55,769 bases of DNA from Salinivirgaceae bacterium. GTDB lineage: Bacteria > Bacteroidota > Bacteroidia > Bacteroidales > SZUA-534. Positions 26,421-35,043 of the stretch are shown here, piece by piece. The DNA lies in contig JAEINW010000008.1 of the NCBI GenBank assembly GCA_016342715.1, positions 1 to 55,769 on the forward strand, given 5' to 3'. The position numbers and the translations under genes were made by a program. The stretch's first letter is position 1; every line of letters starts with the position of its first letter. Under the pieces are notes generated by a model, which made no database searches, was not told the DNA's origin, and saw nothing but the letters and a program-made list of their open reading frames with translations.

Positions 26421-27488
26421 TTATGTCTTTAGGGCTTTTCTTGCCTTTTTCCATACAGAGTCGACTATTCTTCTTATTTTCCCAAAAAAGGTTATATCCC
26501 TTCTTTGAATAAAAATAATAAAAGGTAAAATGTAACTTTTATGAAAAAAATAAAATCTCCATAAAATATAATTCATCCTAATTAATTGAAAAATACAATT
26601 CCTAAACCTGAGTTTATTTTTGTAATTCGTTAGCTTAAAACGACTTTTTTCATTTTTAAAAATTTGCAAATCTATCTCATAAACAGTTTTTGTAAACTTA
26701 ATGTTTAATATTGAGCTTATATTTTGACGTTTTGAGATTGGATTAAATTTATTTTCAAAAACATAATCTGAAAAACAAAAATTTCCTAAACTATAAAAAA
26801 TATATTTATTTTTATATTGTTCAAAGGGTTGAATTGTATGTGAATGATGTCCAATTATTAAATCGGCACCCGCGTCAATAAGTTGCCTTGCTATTTGGGG
26901 TTGATTAAAATCGGGATAAAGACCCCCTTCAACTCTACCACCCCAATGCAATAGAACCACCACATGATTGACTTGCTTTTTAAGTATTTGTATGCTTCCA
27001 ATTGCATTTTCTATACTAAAAATATTAACATAGACATTTGCATCTAAAGGTATTGATGGGTTGGTATCTTCCGAAACAAAATTAAGCAGCCCTATTTTTA
27101 TCCCATTCTTATCTAATATTAGGGGGTGAGCTGCAGTCTCCTTGTTTTTTGAAGCTCCAATATATTTAATATTATTGTCTTCAAGAAACTGGCTTGTTTT
27201 GTTAAAACCATCTTCCAAATGATCATAAATATGGTTTTGTGCCAGACTTACTATATTAACAGGGATTGTATGCAAGTAATTAAGGGTATCTACAGTAGTA
27301 GTTAGCCTGGGTTTCTTAGCAAGATTCTCTCCAAAGTCTCCTTTTGCAATACATTCCAAATTCCCCACAACAAAATCCTTCCCCGCAAAAACATCTTTTA
27401 AAGAACCAAAAGGATTTTCATTTCTTTTATATTGTTCTATATAATTGCCATTTAAAGATATATCTCCAAGAAAACTAAAATTCAGCAT
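26421..27488 (-). CDS. CapA family metallophosphatase-like protein
   Basis: A 355-residue CapA-type protein: NFSFLGDISLNGNYIEQYK at the start, VGNLECIAKGDFGENLAKKP, VSLAQNHIYDHLEDGFNKTS, VVLLHWGGRVEGG and LIIGHHSHTIQPFEQYKNKY match the calcineurin-like metal motifs of the PGA_cap domain. CapA acts in poly-gamma-glutamate capsule synthesis in Bacillus; homologs in glycan loci have uncertain roles. The usual N-terminal membrane anchor is missing, although a short hydrophobic segment (IIFIQRR region) lies near the C-terminus. Confidence 0.85.
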   Translation of the reverse strand: MLNFSFLGDISLNGNYIEQYKRNENPFGSLKDVFAGKDFVVGNLECIAKGDFGENLAKKPRLTTTVDTLNYLHTIPVNIVSLAQNHIYDHLEDGFNKTSQFLEDNNIKYIGASKNKETAAHPLILDKNGIKIGLLNFVSEDTNPSIPLDANVYVNIFSIENAIGSIQILKKQVNHVVVLLHWGGRVEGGLYPDFNQPQIARQLIDAGADLIIGHHSHTIQPFEQYKNKYIFYSLGNFCFSDYVFENKFNPISKRQNISSILNIKFTKTVYEIDLQIFKNEKSRFKLTNYKNKLRFRNCIFQLIRMNYILWRFYFFHKSYILPFIIFIQRRDITFFGKIRRIVDSVWKKARKALKT

Positions 27489-27545
27489 TATTCAAAAAAG
27501 TTTTAATTAGTGTGACGGCTTATAGAAAAGTTAATCAAAAGCGAT

Positions 27546-28643
27546 TTACTCATATTCATTATAAAACACTTTAGCATATTCCCTTGCGCAATTTTCAATG
27601 GAATATTTGCTTTTAAATAATACTCTATTGCTTTCTGAAATTTTATCCTTTTCTTCAATACTTAGTTCTAAAAATAATTTAATTGCCCTAACCATACTTT
27701 CTTTCGTTATATCAGCTGACAAAAAACCATTAACCTTATTTCTTACCAAATCAACCATTCCTCCTGCAGGTGTTGATATAATAGGTAATCCTACCGATAA
27801 AGCTTCAAGAACAACTATAGGCATCCCTTCATGTCTTGATGTTAAAATAAGAGCATCCGATAAATACATATAATCTGCAATATTCTCCTTTGGCCCTAAA
27901 TAAATAATATTTTTATTAGATGTATTATTTACTAATTTATAGTTCTCTTGGTCTTCTGATCCATCTTCACCAATAATTATTAATTTAATGTTTTTATCTG
28001 AAAACTCTCCGAAAACATTTAATAGTAAAGGAATATTCTTAGTGCTACTTAAACGTCCAACATATAGAAATATTTTGGACATATTATCGACAGAATATTG
28101 TTTCAACTCTTCCTTTATTTGGCTAGATTCAAGGCTTGCAACCAAATGATTTACGCCATTATTTATTGTTAAAAAATTAAGATTTGGAAAACACTCTATA
28201 AAATTCTGTTTTATTGTATTGGTTAAGCAAACAAATTTGATTTTTTTAAAAAACCACAACTTTGAAAATTTCTTGAAGCTTTGCTTTGCAGGCAATAATG
28301 CATGGTGTATTGTATATACAAATTGAACTTTTTTAAAAAATGGTATTAAAAACAAGAAATACCTTAATGTAGACTGAAGATGTATATGAACAACATCTGG
28401 TTTTTCATTTTTTAAAAGTAAGAATAACACCCTAAATAACTTAACATCGAAACCTTTCTTCTTACTTAATTGAATAAAATTAACATACCTATTAATATTT
28501 TTTGGAAAAAACATCCATTCCTCAATATTAGTAAAAGAAACTAAAGTTACCTTATTAGTTTTGGTTAATTCATTAGAAAGCTCAACAACTAATTTTTCAG
28601 CTCCTCCATTACCTAAATTACTTATTATTTCAAGAATTTTCAT
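27546..28643 (-). CDS. GT4-type glycosyltransferase
   Basis: A 365-residue GT-B glycosyltransferase of family 4. N-terminal ISNLGNGGAEKLVVELS is the acceptor-side loop; FLYVGRLSSTKNIPLLL and ALILTSRHEGMPIVVLEALS form the donor site, with the EGMPIVVLE E-x7-E pair. Its ATG overlaps the end of the GT2 gene by 4 bp. Adds a sugar to the growing lipid-linked unit. Confidence 0.92.
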   Translation of the reverse strand: MKILEIISNLGNGGAEKLVVELSNELTKTNKVTLVSFTNIEEWMFFPKNINRYVNFIQLSKKKGFDVKLFRVLFLLLKNEKPDVVHIHLQSTLRYFLFLIPFFKKVQFVYTIHHALLPAKQSFKKFSKLWFFKKIKFVCLTNTIKQNFIECFPNLNFLTINNGVNHLVASLESSQIKEELKQYSVDNMSKIFLYVGRLSSTKNIPLLLNVFGEFSDKNIKLIIIGEDGSEDQENYKLVNNTSNKNIIYLGPKENIADYMYLSDALILTSRHEGMPIVVLEALSVGLPIISTPAGGMVDLVRNKVNGFLSADITKESMVRAIKLFLELSIEEKDKISESNRVLFKSKYSIENCAREYAKVFYNEYE

Positions 28644-29578
28644 AATAGATTCTTAAGTAAACAAAGCTTTTCGAACAACCTTTGTTTTATTGTTAAACGA
28701 ACATTCATCCTCTGTAATCCTTTTTTACCATGATTTAAAATTTTTAAGTTTTTTAAATTATATCCATCTGAGATCAATGACCTATAATATGATTTAAATA
28801 GCAACAACCGATTTTCTTCAATAGTTATATATTTCCTTAAAAAATAGAATCTAATGTTAAATATCTTTTGGTGAAACTCATAAAGCTTTCTTGGATTCTT
28901 GCTTCTGCTTGTTGACTCTGGCAATAGTCTATATGTGGCTAAAGCCTCATTAAAATAGAAAAACTTAGTTTTTTGCGCTAGCATAAGCCACATAGAAATA
29001 TCTATTAGCTTCCAATCGGACGACATAATTTCGTTGTTGCTTAAATAAAACTGATCTAATAATGTTTTTCTAAAACAAACGGTCATGGTTTTCACAGAAT
29101 GAGAAGGTTTCATCAAAAATTCAAATACAAAACCACTAGGTATTTTTATTTCATTTAAACTATTATATGCTTTAGTAAGTCTTCCAGTTTTGTCATCTAA
29201 GTGATTAACATCACTATGCACCAATCCAAACTCAGGGTTTTGTTCTAAAAAATCTACTTGCTTTTGTAGTTTACTATTAGAACACCAATAATCATCACCC
29301 TCGCAAAAGGCAATATATTTTCCTTTGGCAGCTTTTAGACATCGTAACAAATTATCAGTAATACCAACGTTCTTGTTACTTGTAATAACCTGAATAATAT
29401 GACTCCACTTTGCTTGGTATTCTTTTACAATTGACAAGGTGCCGTCTGTACTTCGATCCTCGCCAACAATAAGTTCAAAATTAAAATCAGTATTTTGGGT
29501 TACAATACTTTTTATGGCTTCTTCAATATAACTTTCATGGTTATACGCAATCAAAATGACACTAACCAATGGTTTCAT
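28640..29578 (-). CDS. GT2-type glycosyltransferase
   Basis: A 312-residue GT-A fold inverting glycosyltransferase. PLVSVILIAYNHESYIEEAI and FELIVGEDRSTDGTL give the nucleotide site, and AFCEGDDYWCSNSKL contains the acidic metal-binding residues (EGDD in place of DxD). The GEDRSTDGT and EGDDYW forms are common in a capsular GT2 subgroup. Overlaps the next GT4 gene by 4 bp. Confidence 0.92.
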   Translation of the reverse strand: MKPLVSVILIAYNHESYIEEAIKSIVTQNTDFNFELIVGEDRSTDGTLSIVKEYQAKWSHIIQVITSNKNVGITDNLLRCLKAAKGKYIAFCEGDDYWCSNSKLQKQVDFLEQNPEFGLVHSDVNHLDDKTGRLTKAYNSLNEIKIPSGFVFEFLMKPSHSVKTMTVCFRKTLLDQFYLSNNEIMSSDWKLIDISMWLMLAQKTKFFYFNEALATYRLLPESTSRSKNPRKLYEFHQKIFNIRFYFLRKYITIEENRLLLFKSYYRSLISDGYNLKNLKILNHGKKGLQRMNVRLTIKQRLFEKLCLLKNLL

Positions 29579-29663
29579 TTAAGTATGCTTTTAATCATAT
29601 ACTATTCATTCTTAATTTATTGATCTTAGAGTGTTCAATACTATTAAATAAAATTTGCGATTC

Positions 29664-30329
29664 TCATTTAAGAAATTTATAACCCTTTGGTATTGATCTA
29701 ATTATCTTTGCTGGAATACCATATGCCAAAACATTATCGGCAATGTCCTTTGTTACCAAAGAACCTGCGCCAACAACTGTATTTTCACCAATACTTAATC
29801 TATCCATAACAGTTACCCCAAGAGTGATTGCAGAAAATTTACCCAATTTTACTTTCCCACCAGTAATAGATCCCGCTGATATACTTGCAAAATCACCAAT
29901 ACAGTTATCATGCTCTATTTGTGCCCCAGTTGCAAAAAAACAAAAGTCACCAATGATACTATTTGGGTTAATAATACAACCTGCCATGATTACAATTCCC
30001 ACTCCAAGTTTAACATTCATCCCAATTATAGTAGATGGATGAATTGCATTTACAAATTTAAATTTAGGTGACTTTTGCTTAATGCAATCAAATACGACCT
30101 TACGTGACCAATTGTCTCCTATTGTAATAACTCCGGCATCAATATTAAATTTATCAATTAAAATATTAATTTCTTCTTGCCTTCCTATTATACTATAACC
30201 TGAAATTTCTTCTCCAATATTATTGATAGAATCAATAATTCCAACGATATTATACTTTCCTTCTTTCTTAATTATATCGATACAATAACTAGCATGAACC
30301 CCTCCTCCGAACAAAACTATATTTTTCAT
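29664..30329 (-). CDS. PglD/NeuD-type sugar acetyltransferase
   Basis: A 221-residue two-domain protein. An N-terminal Rossmann-like half (MKNIVLFGGGVHASYCIDII) binds the UDP- or dTDP-sugar; a C-terminal left-handed beta-helix has repeated I-G-x4 turns, the catalytic His in GAQIEHDNCIGDF, and GIPAKIIRSIPKGYKFL at the end. PglD acetylates UDP-4-amino-sugars and relatives acetylate dTDP-4-amino-sugars. With the DegT aminotransferase in the operon, N-acetylation of a 4-amino-deoxysugar is a good fit. Confidence 0.88.
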   Translation of the reverse strand: MKNIVLFGGGVHASYCIDIIKKEGKYNIVGIIDSINNIGEEISGYSIIGRQEEINILIDKFNIDAGVITIGDNWSRKVVFDCIKQKSPKFKFVNAIHPSTIIGMNVKLGVGIVIMAGCIINPNSIIGDFCFFATGAQIEHDNCIGDFASISAGSITGGKVKLGKFSAITLGVTVMDRLSIGENTVVGAGSLVTKDIADNVLAYGIPAKIIRSIPKGYKFLK

Positions 30330-30426
30330 ATTTTTTTTATTATTATTGGTCTTAAATATTTACTTAAAATACCGGTAGCCCCACACTGAATCTTTGTAAT
30401 AGATTGCATTAAGTAATGTCGAGATG

Positions 30427-31878
30427 TTATTCACTGTTTTTTCTATTATTAAAAAAAGATTTTAATTCAACTAATTCTGAAAATTTAAATAGATAGGCTA
30501 TTAAAAAATAAAACCCGCCACAAAATATTATACTAATTATTAATTCATAAATATAACTATCAATTAGTGTCAGAATAAACAGATTAAGAATAGCCATTAC
30601 TGCCGTAGCAAAAAAGTAGGGCGCAATATCTCGAATCTGCTCTATAGCCCCATAGTTAATAAAACGCTTTGAATAATAGGTGTTAATAAAAAATGAAATA
30701 ACTGAAAGTATCAAATAACCAATTACCATTGCTTTAATGCTGATTGATATAGTTACTATTATTACTACAACTATTAATGCTTTTTTGATTAGATCTAAAC
30801 GCAAAAACAAATTTGAATATCCTTTTACATTTAATATATTTAAGTTTAAAGCATGAATAGGGTAGAGAATTCCCTCAAAAGACAATATTTGCAGCAAAGC
30901 TACCGCAGGCAGCCATTTTACCGTAAGAATAGTAAGGATAAGCGGTTTTGCTATTAAGGCTAACCCTGTCATAAGTGGAAACATAATAAATGCAACCAGC
31001 TTTATTGCTTTTTTATAACCAATTTTCAATCGGATATTATCGTCTTGTATTTGGCTAAATACAGGGAGTGTAACCCGTTGCAAAATTGCTGTAATATTGC
31101 TTGCAGGTAGTTGTTTAAACTGCTGTGCTCTTGTGTAATAACCAAGATCTTGCGCCGAATAATACTTTCCAACAACTACAAAATAGATGTTTTCAAATAT
31201 TGAATTAATAACAGCCCATATTAGTATTCTTGAACCAAAACCAAACAGACTTTTCAAAGATTTTATGCTAAATAGTAATTCCGGAATCCATTTGCTATAG
31301 GTCCAAAACAAAACTAAACTAACAACATTTCTTAAAATTGTTTGATAAACAAGGGCCCATACTCCATATCCATTTAATGCTAAATATACGCCTACACTTC
31401 CACTTATAATAACTGAGAGTACCGATATTTTGGTTTGCTTTTTAAATTCTAATTCTCTCGTTAATTTAGCCCTTTGAACAATTGATAAAGAGTTAATAAT
31501 TACGTTTATCCCAACAACTTTAGTAAGATCAATTAATAATGGTTCGCCAAAGAACTCCGAAATGTATTTTGCTGAGAAAAATAGAATTATATATACCAGG
31601 AGACTAATAAAAATATTAACGTAAAATATGGTGGAATAGTCCACATTATTCGTGTCCTTTTTTTGAATTAAAGCCGTTGAAAAACCACTATCGGTTAAGG
31701 ATTGTGATAATACTATAAAAATAGTTAACATGCCAATTAATCCATAATCCGCAGGCAGTAGTATTCTCGCTAAAATTAATCCAATTATAAAAGCTATACC
31801 TTGTGACGAAAAACGGTCAATGGCACTCCACAAAATGCTACTAAACGCTTTTTTCTTTAAAGAGTCATTATGCATCAA
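30427..31878 (-). CDS. Wzx-type lipid-linked oligosaccharide flippase
   Basis: A 483-residue, roughly 12-14-helix transporter of the polysaccharide-export branch of the MOP superfamily. The N-terminus KKKAFSSILWSAIDRFSSQG and ILLPADYGLIGMLTIFI are typical. ALIQKKDTNNVDYSTIFY and YYSAQDLGYYTRAQQFKQLP match the Wzx/WzxC type. It should flip the undecaprenyl-linked repeat unit to the periplasm for polymerisation. The 9-bp gap to the methyltransferase gene indicates one transcript. Confidence 0.9.
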   Translation of the reverse strand: MMHNDSLKKKAFSSILWSAIDRFSSQGIAFIIGLILARILLPADYGLIGMLTIFIVLSQSLTDSGFSTALIQKKDTNNVDYSTIFYVNIFISLLVYIILFFSAKYISEFFGEPLLIDLTKVVGINVIINSLSIVQRAKLTRELEFKKQTKISVLSVIISGSVGVYLALNGYGVWALVYQTILRNVVSLVLFWTYSKWIPELLFSIKSLKSLFGFGSRILIWAVINSIFENIYFVVVGKYYSAQDLGYYTRAQQFKQLPASNITAILQRVTLPVFSQIQDDNIRLKIGYKKAIKLVAFIMFPLMTGLALIAKPLILTILTVKWLPAVALLQILSFEGILYPIHALNLNILNVKGYSNLFLRLDLIKKALIVVVIIVTISISIKAMVIGYLILSVISFFINTYYSKRFINYGAIEQIRDIAPYFFATAVMAILNLFILTLIDSYIYELIISIIFCGGFYFLIAYLFKFSELVELKSFFNNRKNSE

Positions 31879-31887
31879 TTTTTTGGA

Positions 31888-32736
31888 TTAAGAATTAATG
31901 CGTTTTTGAGCAAAAATATTTATGTGATATGGTGTTTCATCCTCCTCAAGAATTTTAAAATTATTCTCTTCCAATGTTTTAACAACAAAATCTCTGGTTA
32001 TAAAGTAAGGGTCGTTATCGTAATATTGTGAAAGTTTATCATGGCAAGCTACCATAATGTTTGAGACCTTTTGAAGCGTCTCTTTCATCCCTATTAGAGC
32101 CTCTCTTTCTGCCCCCTCAATATTCATTTTTAAAAAATCAATTTTTGAAATATTATTCTTCTTAACAAATTCGTCCATTGTTAAGCCCTCAACTTTACAA
32201 CCTCCTTCATTTTCAGATATTCTATTTGCAGAATGATTATCTGCATCAGAAATATATAGTTCTTTTTTCTCTTCAACAATGGCAATATTATGGCAATGAA
32301 CATTAGAGTAATTGTTCTTTTTAACCATATAACTTAACTTTCTAAATGTATTAGGATGGGCTTCTATTGCATATATGGCAGGGCTTCCTTCAAAATGTGA
32401 ATTTATTACATATACATCATTTTCCACTCCAGCACCAATGTCAACTAAAGTATCTTTTGCCTGAGGGGTATAGTATTTGAAAAATGTTCTCAAAGTTACC
32501 GCTGTCATTCTTTTTTTACTAATTGCAAAATCTGGGAGATCTTCCACAACCAGAGTTTCCCCGCCCTTTTTATGTAGCCATAATCTTGTCTCTTTATCAT
32601 ATGAAATTGTGTAGCATTTCATTTTTTTTAAGCTTGAAATTAAACTAAAGATTATAGACAATAATAATCTTCCGTTTTTATTATTAAGATATTCAATTAG
32701 CTTTTTTTTTATTGTTGAGATAATCTTCATACTCAT
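31888..32736 (-). CDS. FkbM family methyltransferase
   Basis: A 282-residue SAM-dependent methyltransferase. TLVDIGAGVENDVYVI is the SAM-binding glycine loop, YAIEAHPNTFRKL holds the acidic residue at the end of strand 2, and FLKMNIEGAEREALIGM is the FkbM signature. FkbM proteins O-methylate sugars and polyketides; here the likely substrate is a hydroxyl of a glycan sugar. The first 50 residues precede the fold and include a basic helix. Confidence 0.88.
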   Translation of the reverse strand: MSMKIISTIKKKLIEYLNNKNGRLLLSIIFSLISSLKKMKCYTISYDKETRLWLHKKGGETLVVEDLPDFAISKKRMTAVTLRTFFKYYTPQAKDTLVDIGAGVENDVYVINSHFEGSPAIYAIEAHPNTFRKLSYMVKKNNYSNVHCHNIAIVEEKKELYISDADNHSANRISENEGGCKVEGLTMDEFVKKNNISKIDFLKMNIEGAEREALIGMKETLQKVSNIMVACHDKLSQYYDNDPYFITRDFVVKTLEENNFKILEEDETPYHINIFAQKRINS

Positions 32737-32975
32737 TTATGATTATTAATAATTACTTCTAATTGTTTTTATTATATGCTGTTATATTGCAAATTTAGCT
32801 TCAAAATATAATCAAACATATTTAATTCCATGTCTGCATAAATGTGTGACAAATTCATTTATAAATCCAATACTAGGTGATTTAATAAAAATAATATACT
32901 GCATTAATGCAATGTATTTCATTTTAATAGCATCTTATTTCATGCATTTATAATTTCACATGCCCATTGGAACTC

Positions 32976-34067
32976 TTAATAATAATTCTTAAGAATAATA
33001 TCACAAATCTCGTTAACCTGGTCAAAATCTAAATCATTATGAGAGGGCAAACATAAAATTCTACTGGCTATATCCTCAGAATGTTTCATTTGGCTATAAT
33101 GTTTTACTGCACTTATTGTATTTAGTGAAGGGTAAAAATACCTCCTTGGGAAAATATTGCTTTCATTAAGGCTAGCTAATATTTTTAAACATTCTTCTTC
33201 TGAATTAAAGATTAATGGCATGTAACTATAGTTGTATTCTGATTCATTAATCCTTTGAAAACTTATGGCCTCAATGTGTGATAATTTCTCTTTATAAATA
33301 TTATAAATTGCTTTCCTTTTTGATAACACTTCACTTAGAAATGGCAAATTAGCCAAACCTACTGCAGCATGTATCTCTGTCATCTTTCCATTCAAACCGT
33401 CCTCAACAATTTCTTTTGCCTCATTGTGTCCAAAAAAACGTAATCGTTTCAGTTTCTCAAATAATTCAACATTATTGGTAAAACAAGCACCCCCTTCTCC
33501 GGTATTAAATAACTTAGTTGCATGGAAACTGGTACATGAAACATCACCATATTCCATGATTGACTTCCCCTTATAATTTACCATAAAAGAATGAGCCGCG
33601 TCATAAATAACTTTAAGATTAAACCGTTTTGCAATCTCTTCAATAGCATCAATGTCGCAAGGATTACTAAATACATGTACAGGCATAATAGCAACGGTAT
33701 CTGATGTAATTGCTGCCTCAATTTTCTTTGGGTCAATATTCAAAGTTTCCGGGTCAATATCAACAAAAACAGGTCTACATCCTTCCCATTTTATAGCACT
33801 TGCAGTTGCAATCCATGAAAATGGTGTGGTTATTATCTCACCTTTAAGCTCCAACGATCTTATTGCCAATTGTAAAGCAATCGTACCATTTGTAAGTGCT
33901 ATTGTTGATTCTAACTCTAATATTTTATTAACCTCCTTTTCCAACCTTTGTACCAGTGGTCCATTATGTGTGAGTACTCTAGTATCCCAGGCTTGTTTTA
34001 GAATTTCGACAAAATTCTCCATAGGAGAAAGCGATGGTACAGTTACGTAAATTGGTTTATTACTCAT
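32976..34067 (-). CDS. DegT/DnrJ/EryC1-type sugar aminotransferase
   Basis: A 363-residue PLP enzyme that aminates nucleotide-linked keto-sugars. ALTNGTIALQLAIRSLEL binds the cofactor phosphate, VIYDAAHSF provides the ring-binding Asp, and SFHATKLFNTGEGG carries the Schiff-base Lys. Overlaps the oxidoreductase gene by 8 bp. With the 2,3-dehydratase and reductase upstream it probably adds the 4-amino group to a 4-keto-2,6-dideoxy sugar, like SpnR-type enzymes in antibiotic pathways. The regiochemistry is inferred from the neighbours. Confidence 0.92.
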   Translation of the reverse strand: MSNKPIYVTVPSLSPMENFVEILKQAWDTRVLTHNGPLVQRLEKEVNKILELESTIALTNGTIALQLAIRSLELKGEIITTPFSWIATASAIKWEGCRPVFVDIDPETLNIDPKKIEAAITSDTVAIMPVHVFSNPCDIDAIEEIAKRFNLKVIYDAAHSFMVNYKGKSIMEYGDVSCTSFHATKLFNTGEGGACFTNNVELFEKLKRLRFFGHNEAKEIVEDGLNGKMTEIHAAVGLANLPFLSEVLSKRKAIYNIYKEKLSHIEAISFQRINESEYNYSYMPLIFNSEEECLKILASLNESNIFPRRYFYPSLNTISAVKHYSQMKHSEDIASRILCLPSHNDLDFDQVNEICDIILKNYY

Positions 34068-35040
34068 TATTTCTATAAATTATTTCATTAATTAATCGTG
34101 CCTGATTAAGGTTTTGAGAAAGCTCAATATCGACAGTTTCTTTAAATATTATCAAATTAAAAAAATGCAATAACATATTTTTAAAGTGATGATCTTCTGG
34201 CAATTCAATTTTATTTATGCCTTTTGAGGTTTCAATTTCAACAATAGGACAAAAGCCCGGAGGAGCAGTAAATATTCTGTTTGCATAAATCTTACCTGCG
34301 CTACCCCAAAGTTCAATATTACATTGATAAAAATTATCAAAGCCAAAGGCAATTTCCGAAAATAAATTGCCATTTTTTTGTTTAAGATATGCTCCGCCCC
34401 AAATATCCACACCCTTTTCTTCATCAAAAGAAAGATTTGCTGCTTTAACTTCTATATCATCTCCTAGAAATATTTGGGATATTTTTATTGGGTAGGCTCC
34501 GGCATCCAATAATGCCCCTCCACCAAGTTCTTTATTATATCTTATATTATCCGCCTCAGGGAATGGTGGAAAACCAAATGAACTACGCATACATCTCAAT
34601 TCTCCAATAACTCCGCTTTCTAATTTTTCTTTTATAAATTTTAATTGGCTATGAAATCTAAATTGAAAATTCTCGACTAAAACAAGATTCCTTGCTTTTG
34701 CTATTGAGGTTAACCTTTCTACATCCTCATAATTGCATGCCAAAGACTTCTCAACCAATACATTTAGTCCATTTAATAAAGCTTTTTCAATCCATTCTGC
34801 ATGTAACGAGTTAGGTAATGGTATATAAATAGCATCAAGCAAAGTATCATTAAGTAAATCTTGATATCCATTATATGGTTTTATATTAAATCTCTTAGCA
34901 CAAATTGAGGCCTTTGTAAAGTCCCTACTAGCAATTCCAATAATATTAAAGTGATTTGGTAAATCTAATAAAGCTGGTATCATAAAACGCTCTGCTATTT
35001 TTGCACAACCTAATATACCAATATTAATTTTTTTTTGCAT
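34060..35040 (-). CDS. Gfo/Idh/MocA family oxidoreductase, probable NDP-sugar 3-ketoreductase
   Basis: A 326-residue NAD(P)-dependent enzyme. IGILGCAKIAERFMIPALL is the nucleotide loop, YIPLPNSLHAEWIEKAL and VEKSLACN (in place of the usual EKP) follow, and ELGGGALLDAGAYPI marks the catalytic domain. In deoxysugar pathways members of this family reduce the 3-keto group left by the 2,3-dehydratase, and that gene ends 3 bp upstream. The pairing strongly suggests this role. Confidence 0.88.
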   Translation of the reverse strand: MQKKINIGILGCAKIAERFMIPALLDLPNHFNIIGIASRDFTKASICAKRFNIKPYNGYQDLLNDTLLDAIYIPLPNSLHAEWIEKALLNGLNVLVEKSLACNYEDVERLTSIAKARNLVLVENFQFRFHSQLKFIKEKLESGVIGELRCMRSSFGFPPFPEADNIRYNKELGGGALLDAGAYPIKISQIFLGDDIEVKAANLSFDEEKGVDIWGGAYLKQKNGNLFSEIAFGFDNFYQCNIELWGSAGKIYANRIFTAPPGFCPIVEIETSKGINKIELPEDHHFKNMLLHFFNLIIFKETVDIELSQNLNQARLINEIIYRNNE

Positions 35041-35043
35041 GAT

